Shown here: positions 1-7,923 of the stretch, piece after piece | Numbering within the stretch: the first letter of the stretch is position 1 | Layout of the letters: each line of letters opens with the position of its first letter | Source of the DNA: Ferruginibacter sp. | Lineage (GTDB): Bacteria > Bacteroidota > Bacteroidia > Chitinophagales > Chitinophagaceae | Assembly: GCA_025352695.1 (NCBI GenBank) | Contig: JANXSK010000178.1 | Span: 1 to 64,000 of the forward strand | Direction: 5' to 3' | DNA: 64,000 nt | Program-made: the position numbers and the translations under genes | Notes under the pieces: model-generated | Seen by the model: only the letters and a program-made list of their open reading frames with translations | The model's database searches: none | Told to the model about the DNA's origin: nothing

Positions 1-1
1 A

Positions 2-265
2 ATTATGGACAGAGAAAGCGGCCGCTCACGTGGTTTCGGTTTCGTAGAAATGAGTAGCGATGACGAAGGAAAAGACGCTATGTTAGGCCTTAACAACAAA
101 GAAGTTGAAGGTCGTGCAATGTCTGTTTCTGTAGCTAAAGAAAGAGAAGAAAGAACAGGTGGTGGCGGTGGAAGCCGTGGTGGATATTCTAACAACCGCG
201 GTGGCGGTGGTGGTGGATATTCAAGCAACCGCAGCAGCGGTGGCGGCGGTGGTAACAGGTGGTAA
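2..265 (+). CDS. RNA-binding protein with RRM domain and Gly-rich tail (5' truncated by window edge)
   Basis: The visible part contains an RNP1-type motif (RGFGFVEM) followed by the last strand and helix of an RRM fold, then a low-complexity tail of Gly, Ser, Asn and Arg (repeats of the form GGGGG-YSSNR) ending in NRW. This is the usual build of short single-RRM proteins in Bacteroidota and cyanobacteria, which bind single-stranded RNA and are often cold- or stress-related. The reading frame is open to the left edge, so the true start lies outside the window; the ATG at position 5 is internal to the domain. A terminator follows directly. The family is clear, the target RNA is unknown. Confidence 0.9.
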   Translation: MMDRESGRSRGFGFVEMSSDDEGKDAMLGLNNKEVEGRAMSVSVAKEREERTGGGGGSRGGYSNNRGGGGGGYSSNRSSGGGGGNRW

Positions 266-288
266 TATTTATTAACCAGTATATCATT

Positions 289-326
289 AAAAAGGGTGTT
301 CAGCAATGAACGCTCTTTTTGTTTTT
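289..326 (+). terminator. Rho-independent terminator of the RRM gene
   Basis: A 13-bp stem (289-301 with 308-320, two G-U wobbles) with a 6-nt loop is followed by a T-rich run. It starts 24 bp after the RRM stop codon. Confidence 0.8.
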
Positions 327-466
327 ATATCTTTTACTATTAGCTAAAGGAGTAAATTTTTTATTTTTAATAAGAAAAAAAATATCCAGATATTTAAAGC
401 CAACTATTTTTTAATTGCAGGTGATACAAATCAATAACATTAAATTAGTAGGTAAAACTAAACAGT

Positions 467-494
467 ACAACATATTGTTATAACAATATGTTGT
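467..494. promoter_or_regulatory. 28-bp perfect palindrome upstream of the DUF4174 gene
   Basis: Positions 467-480 and 481-494 are exact inverted copies with no spacer (each arm ACAACATATTGTTA on its own strand). The longer ORF start at 488 would lie inside it, which favours the ATG at 524 as the real start and leaves the palindrome in the leader or promoter. It could be the operator of a dimeric regulator; no regulator gene lies nearby. Confidence 0.5.
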
Positions 495-523
495 TTAAAA
501 TTACTGGTTTAATATTTTTTATC

Positions 524-859
524 ATGCTAAAAGCTTTTACAAATGAGCCGCCCAGAAAATTATTGCTATTTGCAACAGGTAACTGTGCAATACTTAAACA
601 AGAAGCAGATAGTTTTGCCTTATTTAAAAGTGGGTTAAAAGAAAGAGATATCATAATTGAGCAGTTTTGCTTTAGTGATTACACTAGTAAAAAATTTACC
701 ACCTGGAGGATACCTGCTGATAAAGCTTTTATATTGCTACTTGTTGGGAGGGATGGTAGAGAAAAATTCAGGTCGTACAAACCAGTGAGTGCAGCTGCTA
801 TTTTTAATATTGTAGATGCTATGCCCATGAGGATACAGGAAATGAAAAATAAAAAATAA
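524..859 (+). CDS. DUF4174 domain-containing protein
   Basis: A 111-residue protein that matches the DUF4174 pattern throughout: a thioredoxin-like beta-alpha start (RKLLLFATGN), a central FILLLVGRDGREKFRS strand-turn, and the diagnostic C-terminal IVDAMPMRIQEM. In other bacteria DUF4174 proteins are small, often exported proteins of unknown function. Here the Cys pair of thioredoxins is absent (a single Cys in GNCAIL), so disulfide exchange is unlikely. An upstream in-frame ATG at 488 would add 12 hydrophobic residues, but it falls inside a perfect palindrome, so the start at 524 is preferred. If 488 is used, the extra residues could act as a signal or anchor segment. Confidence 0.75.
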   Translation: MLKAFTNEPPRKLLLFATGNCAILKQEADSFALFKSGLKERDIIIEQFCFSDYTSKKFTTWRIPADKAFILLLVGRDGREKFRSYKPVSAAAIFNIVDAMPMRIQEMKNKK

Positions 860-890
860 GTACTGCTATCATTTAAATATTGATTTAGTA

Positions 891-1898
891 TCAATAAACG
901 AGCTTTCCAATCTTTCCGCCATTACCGGCAAAAAATATTGCTTTTCCTTTATTTGCTTTTCTGCAAACATGAAAGCTTTCTTTGCTAATCCAGTTCCAAT
1001 TATTGCCTTCATCCGTGCTGATGTCAACACCCGTTAATCCACAACTGGCCCAGGTTGTTTTACTAAGATATTCAACACAACTGCGGTAACCATGTGGAGG
1101 TGTTGCAGGTTTGGTAAATGTTTTTCCACCATCAAGGGTAATGGCGCAATTACCTGTAGTATCTTCTTTAGCCATAAAATCGCCACCCACCACAATCATG
1201 GTATTGTTATTTTTTACTGCAATTGAATTAGCTCCTGTACTGTTTTTTCCTTCAACAAACGGAAGATTAAATTTTTTATCACGGATAAATAACCGGCTTT
1301 TTATACCACCGCTTATAAATACCGCTTCCTGTTGATTTAGCTTTCTTATATTGGTGCCACTGCTGGCAAAACAGGCTTCACCACTATCCGCAACGGGATA
1401 GTTTTGTGGTGGTAATTCCTGCCATTTTTTACCTCCGTCAAAGGTACGGGCTATAAAAAATTTGTTATCTATCGGGTCGCCGATTACAATGCCACTTTCA
1501 CGATTCCAAAATTCCATGGCATCTAAAAATATGCCCTTGGTTTTATTTTCATACACTGTTGTCCAGTTATCGCCCCCATCTGTAGTGCGTAAAATATATG
1601 CAGGTGCTGCTATGCCCATGATTACAGCAATTTTATCGTCAAAGGCTTCAATATCTCTGAAATCTGTTTTTTCAAACCCCTTTACTTTTATCCATTTCCA
1701 GGTTGTACCACCGTCTGTCGATTTACCAACAGTGCCTTCACTTCCACTAACCCAAACAACTTTATTGGTTACAACACTCAGACCACGGAGAGAATTTTTT
1801 ATAGCTGTATTGACTATTTTAATCGTTTGTGCATGTAGTAGATAATTGCACCACAACAACAAAACTGTTGTCAACATTATTTTTACTGTTCTAAACAT
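891..1898 (-). CDS. Secreted BNR/Asp-box beta-propeller protein (Ycf48-like)
   Basis: 335 residues with a signal peptide (MFRTVKIMLTTVLLLWCNYLLHAQ). Five Asp-box-like motifs follow: STDGGTTW, TTDGGDNW, TFDGGKKW, TLDGGKTF and STDEGNNW, each in a propeller blade. This pattern is typical of proteins annotated in Bacteroidota as oxidoreductase or photosystem II stability factor Ycf48-like, or sortilin/BNR repeat proteins; the enzymatic names are not supported by visible catalytic residues. It is probably periplasmic or on the surface. The gene is convergent with the DUF4174 gene, with 31 bp between the two stops, and diverges from tcdA. There is no C-terminal sorting domain. Confidence 0.8.
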   Translation of the reverse strand: MFRTVKIMLTTVLLLWCNYLLHAQTIKIVNTAIKNSLRGLSVVTNKVVWVSGSEGTVGKSTDGGTTWKWIKVKGFEKTDFRDIEAFDDKIAVIMGIAAPAYILRTTDGGDNWTTVYENKTKGIFLDAMEFWNRESGIVIGDPIDNKFFIARTFDGGKKWQELPPQNYPVADSGEACFASSGTNIRKLNQQEAVFISGGIKSRLFIRDKKFNLPFVEGKNSTGANSIAVKNNNTMIVVGGDFMAKEDTTGNCAITLDGGKTFTKPATPPHGYRSCVEYLSKTTWASCGLTGVDISTDEGNNWNWISKESFHVCRKANKGKAIFFAGNGGKIGKLVY

Positions 1899-1999
1899 GG
1901 CATAACTTTTATACTAAATGTAGAACAAATTTTATCTCTACCTTCTAAACGGAGGTTATTTAAATACACTATTTTTTATCGTAGCGTTTCATGTAGCTT

Positions 2000-2054
2000 A
2001 AAAGTAGAAGAGTGCGACGCAACAATTTACCACATAGCTTCTTTGCCCGGACAA
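2000..2054 (+). repeat. Dispersed ~55-bp intergenic repeat, copy 1
   Basis: Aligns without gaps to the copy at 55901-55955 (about 45 of 55 positions identical by eye) and in reverse complement to those at 36772-36825 and 59066-59117. Shared core: a purine-rich start, GCGAYGCAA, TTTACCACA and GCCYGGACAA. This copy lies between the divergent BNR and tcdA genes. Confidence 0.75.
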
Positions 2055-2127
2055 TATTCTTAATATTGCATCTTACAATTTTGATAACCTCTTTTATTTA
2101 ACCTTTTTTAATTTTGATTTAAGCATT

Positions 2128-2853
2128 ATGGTACCTTATTGGATGAGCAGAACGCAGTTGCTACTGGGAGATGAAACGACTAAGCAATTGATGAATAAAA
2201 ACGTGTTGGTTGTTGGACTTGGTGGAGTAGGAGGCATTTGCGCTGAAATAATTGCCAGGGCTGGGGTTGGTAAAATGACGATTGTTGATGGCGATACTGT
2301 TGACTTGAGTAATTGCAATCGGCAGATTGCTGCACTATACAGTACAGAAAAGCAATTGAAAACCGAAGTAATGGCAGCAAGATTAAAAGATATTAATCCG
2401 CAAATTGAGTTGAAAGTTATTGCTGAATTTATAAAAGAAGCACGAACAGTTGAAATAATAGAATCGGGTAACTATGATTTTGCTGTTGATTGTATTGATA
2501 CCCTAACACCAAAAGTATGGTTGATAAAAACCTGTGTGGACAGAAAGATACCGATTGTAAGTTCGTTGGGAGCGGGGGGTAAAGTTGATCCATCGCAAAT
2601 ACAGGTAGTAGATATTGCAGACAGTTACAAATGTAAACTGGCTCGTTATGTTAGAAAGTATTTGCACAAAGAAGGTATTATGACCGGAGTAACAGTAGTG
2701 TTTTCGCCAGAAGATATTGATGGGGATAAAGTGGTGGTGACGGAAAAGGCATTTCCCAAAAAGTCCATTATTGGTACCATCTCTTACATGCCCGCCATTT
2801 TTGGTTGCTTGACAGCGAGTGTGGTGATAAGGCATCTTTACAGCAAAGAGTGA
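2128..2853 (+). CDS. tcdA: tRNA threonylcarbamoyladenosine dehydratase
   Basis: ThiF/E1-superfamily protein of 241 residues. It has the ATP-binding loop VVGLGGVGG (G30-G36), the acidic adenine-binding strand IVDGDTVDLSN, the N64-R65-Q66 motif, and DCIDTLTPKVWLI, which together distinguish TcdA/CsdL from MoeB and ThiF. The enzyme uses ATP to cyclise t6A37 in ANN-decoding tRNAs to the hydantoin form ct6A in the cytoplasm. The length fits the family (about 240-270 residues). The sequence YWMSRTQLLLG at the N-terminus matches the family's YWLSRTELLIG, so the ATG at 2128 is kept rather than 2143. A TAATTTTG box at 2109-2116 is close to the start, which would give a very short leader. Confidence 0.93.
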   Translation: MVPYWMSRTQLLLGDETTKQLMNKNVLVVGLGGVGGICAEIIARAGVGKMTIVDGDTVDLSNCNRQIAALYSTEKQLKTEVMAARLKDINPQIELKVIAEFIKEARTVEIIESGNYDFAVDCIDTLTPKVWLIKTCVDRKIPIVSSLGAGGKVDPSQIQVVDIADSYKCKLARYVRKYLHKEGIMTGVTVVFSPEDIDGDKVVVTEKAFPKKSIIGTISYMPAIFGCLTASVVIRHLYSKE

Positions 2854-2992
2854 TTTGTATTTGTTACCAACCATTCTTTCGAAAAAGACTTACTGGCGCA
2901 CTGTTGTATTTATTTTAATGTAATTAAATATGCAGAAAGTGATTCCGGGTGCACTTGCTAAATCCAATAAATTCATAGTAGATAAGTTTTGT

Positions 2993-3000
2993 TACTTTTG
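2993..3000 (+). promoter_or_regulatory. Bacteroidota-type -7 element for the ammonia-lyase gene
   Basis: TACTTTTG fits the TAnnTTTG consensus of the Bacteroidota primary sigma factor and lies 52 bp before the hutH start. No convincing TTTG -33 box at the ideal distance was seen. Confidence 0.5.
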
Positions 3001-3052
3001 AAAGGTAAGTATAATTTTAAATAAAAAAAATCTTCTGCGTAAGATATAAAAC

Positions 3053-4552
3053 ATGAGTTATAATTATTTGTCTCTCGATAAAAATCCGGTTAGTTTTCAA
3101 CAGATAAAAAATCTGTTAGCATTCAATCAGCTGGTTTCTATTACTGTTGATGCACATAAAAGTATTATCAATTGCAGGGAATACCTTGATAAAAAACTGG
3201 ATACCGGCGATCAGTTGTTTTATGGAATTAACACCGGTTTTGGGTATTTACAAAATGTAAAAATTGATACAGCTCAGTTACAGGAACTACAGATTAATTT
3301 AATAAAGTCGCATGCCTGCGGATTGGGCGAAGAAGTGCCGGCACCCATTGTTAAGCTGATGATTATGTTGAAAATAAAATCGCTTAGCTATGGTCATTCC
3401 GGTGTTCAGATTGATACTGTTGAACGGTTGATGGACATGTATAACAATGATGTATTACCGGTAATTTTTACGCAAGGTTCATTAGGCGCATCAGGCGATC
3501 TGGCACCGTTAAGTCATTTAAGTTTAGCGTTGATTGGCGAGGGCGCAGTAAACCACGAGGGCAAAAATTTACCTGCAGCAGCAGTACTGGAAAAGTTTAA
3601 CTGGCAGCCCATACAATTGCAAAGTAAAGAAGGACTTGCTTTAATTAATGGTACGCAATTTATGAGCGCCTATGGTATATATGCATTGGTACAATGCGAA
3701 AGATTGTTGCGCTGGGCCAATATTATTGCGGCTATTTCTTTTGATGCATTTCATTGCACCATTGAACCATTGCACGAAAAAATTCATTCCATTCGCAGCC
3801 ATGTAGGACAAGTAGATACTGCTGCAGCTTTAAGGAAATTATTAACGGGCAGCCAGATAGCAGCCCAAAAAAAAGAACAGGTTCAGGATCCCTATTCTTT
3901 TCGTTGTGTGCCACAGGTGCATGGGGCTACTAAAGATACTTTTGATTATGTGCTCAGTATTTTTATAAAGGAGATTAATTCGGTAACTGATAATCCCAAT
4001 ATTTTTCCTGAAGATGATTTGATTTTGAGTGGTGGTAATTTTCACGGTCAGCCTTTGGCGCTAGCATTGGATTTTTTAGCAATTGCAATGAGTGAGATTG
4101 CCAATATTTCTGAAAGAAGAACTTACCAGCTGATTAGTGGTCAGCATAAGTTGCCAATGTTTTTGGTAAAGCAGCCAGGACTGCACTCAGGTTTTATGAT
4201 ACCACAATATACCGCTGCTGGTATTGTGAGTGAAAACAAACAGTTGTGTACCCCCGCCAGCGTGGATTCTATCAGTAGCAGCAATAACCAGGAAGATCAT
4301 GTAAGTATGGGAGCCAATGCCGCTACCAAATGTAAAAGGGTAGTAGATAATGTAGAAAAAGTATTGGCTATAGAATTGTTGACAGCCGTGCAGGCACTGG
4401 AGTTTAGGAGGCCGCTGCAAAGTTCACCTTTCTTAGAAGCCATCGTAACCGCCTTTAGGAGAGAGGTGAGTTTTAATGAAGCTGATCGGATTTTACAAGT
4501 AGATATGTTAAAGGCTATTGCGTTTATTAAAAACTATTCAGTTGATTTGTGA
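3053..4552 (+). CDS. hutH: Histidine ammonia-lyase
   Basis: 499 residues, the usual length of bacterial HutH. The MIO cofactor tripeptide Ala146-Ser147-Gly148 is present in GSLGASGDLAPLSHLSL, as are the catalytic tyrosine in YGINTGFG (Tyr57), the C-terminal SQED-like SSNNQEDHVSMG block and FRRPLQSS. Ser86-His87 in LIKSHACG is the substrate-selectivity pair typical of histidine rather than tyrosine or phenylalanine lyases. The enzyme deaminates L-histidine to urocanate in the cytoplasm. No hutU, hutI or hutG is visible in the window, so either the rest of the pathway is elsewhere or the gene serves another role. A terminator follows at 4715. Confidence 0.92.
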   Translation: MSYNYLSLDKNPVSFQQIKNLLAFNQLVSITVDAHKSIINCREYLDKKLDTGDQLFYGINTGFGYLQNVKIDTAQLQELQINLIKSHACGLGEEVPAPIVKLMIMLKIKSLSYGHSGVQIDTVERLMDMYNNDVLPVIFTQGSLGASGDLAPLSHLSLALIGEGAVNHEGKNLPAAAVLEKFNWQPIQLQSKEGLALINGTQFMSAYGIYALVQCERLLRWANIIAAISFDAFHCTIEPLHEKIHSIRSHVGQVDTAAALRKLLTGSQIAAQKKEQVQDPYSFRCVPQVHGATKDTFDYVLSIFIKEINSVTDNPNIFPEDDLILSGGNFHGQPLALALDFLAIAMSEIANISERRTYQLISGQHKLPMFLVKQPGLHSGFMIPQYTAAGIVSENKQLCTPASVDSISSSNNQEDHVSMGANAATKCKRVVDNVEKVLAIELLTAVQALEFRRPLQSSPFLEAIVTAFRREVSFNEADRILQVDMLKAIAFIKNYSVDL

Positions 4553-4714
4553 GCCTAACTTTTAAGGTAGAATTATGGCTACGCATATTCAGTTTTATTG
4601 TCTACATGTTTAATAAAAATAAAGAAACATCTTTGCTATGTAATTAATCCAACCCTATCGAATATCCAATTCCAACCCTATTTAATCCCTAAAGCATTAT
4701 TTCTTTTTCTAAGG

Positions 4715-4745
4715 AAAACCTCCGCTATCGGAGGTTTTTACTTTT
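4715..4745 (+). terminator. Rho-independent terminator
   Basis: A perfect 10-bp stem (AAAACCTCCG with CGGAGGTTTT, loop CTAT) followed by T residues, about 160 bp after the hutH stop. The C-rich, terminator-ended interval before it resembles in layout the repeated units at 5.7 and 6.0 kb and may be a third, weaker member. Confidence 0.8.
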
Positions 4746-4813
4746 TTAGGGGTACGCTTTTCCTTTAGAAAAAAAATACGGCTAATTGCAATTTTAAGCT
4801 ATTAAATTACACA

Positions 4814-5614
4814 ATGAATTTTCGATTATTTGAGTTTGAAGATAAGGAATGGTTGCCAGCTATAATTCGGGATGGGATGATGGATTACCTTCATTTTGTT
4901 TTAAACAGCGGTAATTTTTATGAGCCGGTTGTTCCATTGATAATCGAGTTAGTAAAACAAACAAGATCGGCAACGGTTATAGATCTTTGTTCCGGTGGAG
5001 GAGGAACGGTGGAACAAATACAAAAAAATATAGGCCACAAATACAAACAACAAGTGCATTTTGTGCTAACAGATAAATTTCCCAATCTGGATGCATTTAA
5101 GTTCATTCAAAAAAAATATAACGGTAAAGTAAGTTATTTTGCAGAGCCTGTAAATGCAGTTCAGGTGCATCCATCTTTAAAAGGGGTAAGAACTATTTTT
5201 TCTGCCTTCCATCATTTTGATACAGATACAGCCAAACAAGTAATTTCCAATGCAGTTCATGCAAAGGAAGGTATTGGGATTTTTGACGGAGGCAATAAAA
5301 ATTTATTTTTCATTTTATGCATTAGCATACTTCACCCTATTGCTTTTTTTTTATTTACACCTTTTTTTAGACCTTTTAAGTGGAGCAGATTGTTGTTAAC
5401 TTATATTATTCCTGTTGTTCCTTTATGTACTATTTGGGATGGTATTGCTTCGGTTACAAGGTTATATACACCTCAGCAATTATTGGATATTGCTAACAAT
5501 GTTGATAGCAATAATTATTACTGGCAAGCAGGTAAAAAAAGAAATAAATTTGGTATGCACATTACTTACCTGATTGGATATCCTCTGTTAAATAATATCT
5601 CTAAACCTCAATAA
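4814..5614 (+). CDS. Class I SAM-dependent methyltransferase-like protein with C-terminal hydrophobic segment
   Basis: 266 residues. The N-terminal half has a Rossmann methyltransferase motif I (VIDLCSGGGG), an acidic motif II region (FVLTDKFPNL) and a post-motif FSAFHHFDTDTA. The C-terminal half carries a hydrophobic stretch (FFILCISILHPIAFFLFTPFF and LLLTYIIPVVPLCTIW) that suggests membrane association, as seen in a group of Bacteroidota proteins annotated only as class I methyltransferases or hypothetical. The substrate is unknown. The gene stands alone between two terminators. The methyltransferase fold is well supported; activity is not proven. Confidence 0.65.
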   Translation: MNFRLFEFEDKEWLPAIIRDGMMDYLHFVLNSGNFYEPVVPLIIELVKQTRSATVIDLCSGGGGTVEQIQKNIGHKYKQQVHFVLTDKFPNLDAFKFIQKKYNGKVSYFAEPVNAVQVHPSLKGVRTIFSAFHHFDTDTAKQVISNAVHAKEGIGIFDGGNKNLFFILCISILHPIAFFLFTPFFRPFKWSRLLLTYIIPVVPLCTIWDGIASVTRLYTPQQLLDIANNVDSNNYYWQAGKKRNKFGMHITYLIGYPLLNNISKPQ

Positions 5615-5691
5615 ATATTTTTCGCCATTGATGCAGTACAATAAAATAAGACTTAGATATTTATTAAAAAAACTACACACATTTTATATGT

Positions 5692-5829
5692 TTAACTACA
5701 AATTTAAAAGCGACGACTAAATATCTTTACATTATCAATATCTAATACCACTGAAACCATAGATTAAAAAGCAATCCATACCCTTCTTAAAATATGTATG
5801 AAAAACCTCCACTTTAGAGGCTTTTTTTA
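5692..5829 (+). ncRNA. Putative small RNA gene, tandem copy A
   Basis: No ORF of note. The segment aligns with 5962-6098 at a constant offset of 270 bp: TTAACTACA at 5692, ATATCTTTA at 5721, TCTAATACC at 5741, CATACCCTTCTTAA at 5777 and a terminator hairpin at 5801. TATCTTTA resembles the TAnnTTTG -7 box, so a transcript of about 95 nt from near 5735 to the terminator is plausible. Function unknown; this is inference from conserved layout. Confidence 0.4.
5801..5828 (+). terminator. Terminator hairpin of unit A
   Basis: CCTC pairs with GAGG and flanking A-runs with T-runs across one mismatch; followed by seven T. It is weaker than the matching hairpin of unit B. Confidence 0.55.
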
Positions 5830-5961
5830 TTTGAAATGTTAACATCGTTTTTTAAGTTTTCATTAAAAGAATAATTTAATTTAACAAAAAATATACCCGT
5901 TGACTTTATACAAAATGAAATATAGAGTTAATGTAAAAAAAACTATAACATATTGGTATAG

Positions 5962-6099
5962 TTAACTACAATTTTTAAAAATTTTGCTGAATATCTTTAT
6001 GTTATTAATATTTAATACCCCTAAAAGCTATTTAAAATAAATAACCCGTACCCTCCTTAAAACCTCCTATTAAAAACTTCCTCAAAGGAAGTTTTTTTG
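5962..6099 (+). ncRNA. Putative small RNA gene, tandem copy B
   Basis: Second copy of the unit at 5692. TTAACTACA, ATATCTTTAT, TTTAATACC, CGTACCCTCCTTAA and the terminator recur at the same spacing, while the intervening bases have diverged. The retained blocks are the promoter-like box, the C-rich stretch and the terminator, as expected for a duplicated small RNA rather than a coding gene. No coding frame spans it. Confidence 0.4.
6072..6098 (+). terminator. Terminator of unit B
   Basis: Perfect 10-bp stem AAAAACTTCC / GGAAGTTTTT with a 5-nt loop and a T tail. Confidence 0.8.
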
Positions 6100-6206
6100 T
6101 AAAAAAAATTATCAATTGTACGTTTTTTTTCTATATAGATGAAATAATAGCAGACGTGCGTAAAATTGATGTGAATTAAAATATTCGTACATTGAAATAA
6201 AAAATT

Positions 6207-6461
6207 ATGCCCGAATCCAAAGCCAGACATCCACACAAGCACCCTCATCAACACAATGGTCATTCCAACAGTCATCCAAAGAAAAAAAAGACTAACCAAA
6301 TAGTTATTATAGTGACAGTTTTTTTTGCATTACTTGGGCTTGGCTTTAGTTATTTTTTAAATGCCACCAGCATTGTAGGATTGTTAGCCGGAGCAGTAGT
6401 TGGAGGTATTGCAGGTTTTATTTTTGGCTACCAGGTTGAAAAGAGTTTTTCTAAAAAATAA
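6207..6461 (+). CDS. Small membrane protein with His-rich N-terminus
   Basis: 84 residues. The first 28 contain nine His and many Lys (HPHKHPHQHNGHSNSHPKKKK), then two hydrophobic helices (IVIIVTVFFALLGLGFSYFL and VGLLAGAVVGGIAGFIFGY), the second with glycine-zipper spacing, and a basic tail. The positive N-terminus should stay in the cytoplasm. The His cluster could bind metal, but that is inference. It is a single gene downstream of the two RNA-like units; not assigned to a known family. Confidence 0.65.
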   Translation: MPESKARHPHKHPHQHNGHSNSHPKKKKTNQIVIIVTVFFALLGLGFSYFLNATSIVGLLAGAVVGGIAGFIFGYQVEKSFSKK

Positions 6462-6593
6462 CTAATTGTCAGATTGATAATCTGCTGAATGCCTACAATA
6501 ATTTGATATAAAAGATTTGCTTGGTAATTGTTGATCTTATAAATTAGCGTTTGCTATTTGTATGTGTATAAATCCTCCGTAAAGTAAGTTGTG

Positions 6594-7575
6594 ATGAATC
6601 AAATTCAATGGGGCATTATTGGTTGTGGTGATGTAACAGAGTTAAAAAGCGGTCCAGCTTTTTATAAAGTTTCCAATTCAACAATAGTGGCTGTTATGCG
6701 GCGAGATGCAATAAAGGCGAAAGATTATGCCTTTCGCTATGGGGTATCTAGATGGTATACCGATGCCAGCCTGCTTATTGATGATTCTGAAGTAAATGCC
6801 ATTTATATTGCAACGCCACCTTCTACCCATGAAGAATATACAATTAAAGCATTGTTTGCTGGTAAATCAGTTTATGTAGAAAAACCAATGGCCGTTATTT
6901 ACACCGCAGCTACCAACATGGTTAATCTATCTTATAAAAAAAAACATAAAGCTGGTAGTAGCACATTACAGGAGGGAGCAGCCCTTATTTAAAAAAATAA
7001 AACAATTAATAGATGATAAAATATTAGGTGAGATATCTTTTGTAAGGCTTGATTATTATAAAAAAGCATTGACTGCGGAAGCATTAAAAGATGATCGGAT
7101 TAGGTGGAGGGTTGATCCGGAAATTTCAGGTGGCGGCTTATTTTATGATCTTGCTCCACACCAGCTTGACCTAATGTATTATTTTTTTGGAGAAGCCATT
7201 AAAGTGAATGGCATATCAATTAACCAGGCAGGTTTATACGAAGCAGCTGATACAGTTGCAGGAAATATTTATTTTAAAAATGGAATTGTATTCAGCGGTT
7301 TGTGGATTTTTGGGATTGCTGATGTAGCTGAAAAAGATTGTTGCGAAATAATAGGTACTTTAGGAAAAATAACTTTCAGTATTTTTGATGGGCAGATAAT
7401 TACAGTAACAACCAACAACAAAATTGAACAATTTAGCTTTGACGCTTTGCAGCATGTTCAGCAACCAATGATAGAAAAAGTAGTAGCTTATTTTTTAGGA
7501 GAAGCAACAAATCCTTGTAGCGGAACTGATGGAGTTTTGGTGATGCAATGGATGGAGAAGATGACGGAGGAGTGA
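6594..7575 (+). pseudogene. Gfo/Idh/MocA family oxidoreductase, frameshifted
   Basis: Two halves of one protein of about 327 residues. The first (from ATG 6594) has the Rossmann start WGIIGCGDVTELKSGPAF, IYIATPPSTHEEYTIKAL and the catalytic-lysine motif YVEKPMAV. It runs off frame at a run of nine A at 6936-6944. Removing one A restores KLVVAHYRREQPLFKKIKQL and the rest of the C-terminal domain (SGGGLFYDLAPHQLDLMYYFFG) to the stop at 7575. Family members are NAD(P)-dependent sugar or inositol dehydrogenases. The lesion sits in a homopolymer, so a sequencing error or slippage cannot be excluded. No signal peptide, so the protein would be cytoplasmic. The gene is alone. Confidence 0.8.
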
Positions 7576-7923
7576 AGGGTTTATAAATTATAAAAATTAA
7601 AATTAATGCTGTTAATTTAAGACTTTGCTATTATTTTATGAACCCTATAAGTTAATACGCTTTTATTGGATTGGAATTATTTAAATGTTTCAGCCAAAGT
7701 GTTGTATGTATTGCAGGTTTACGTTTTATTTTTTTCCTGTTATTACTTGCTTCAGTAGGTATTGTTTACCTACTTGTGTAAAACAAGTAAAGTTGATCAG
7801 AAGTATTTAAAACCAACTATTATACATTTTATTATGTGGATGAAAATTTTAATTTGGGTATATTTTGGTTAACGAGCCGACACAATTAATAAATTAGATA
7901 CGCTAATTACATAACTTTATTTA
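7576..7923. other. Gene-free interval, 348 bp
   Basis: AT-rich, no ORF, terminator hairpin or repeat recognised. TAACTTTA at 7911-7918 is a weak -7-like box just before the next gene. Confidence 0.5.

Noticed and set aside
4620-4745. Third full copy of the tandem small-RNA unit
   Set aside because: Layout is similar (ATCTTT box, C-rich stretch, CCTCC hairpin), but the bases between do not align well enough to call it homologous.
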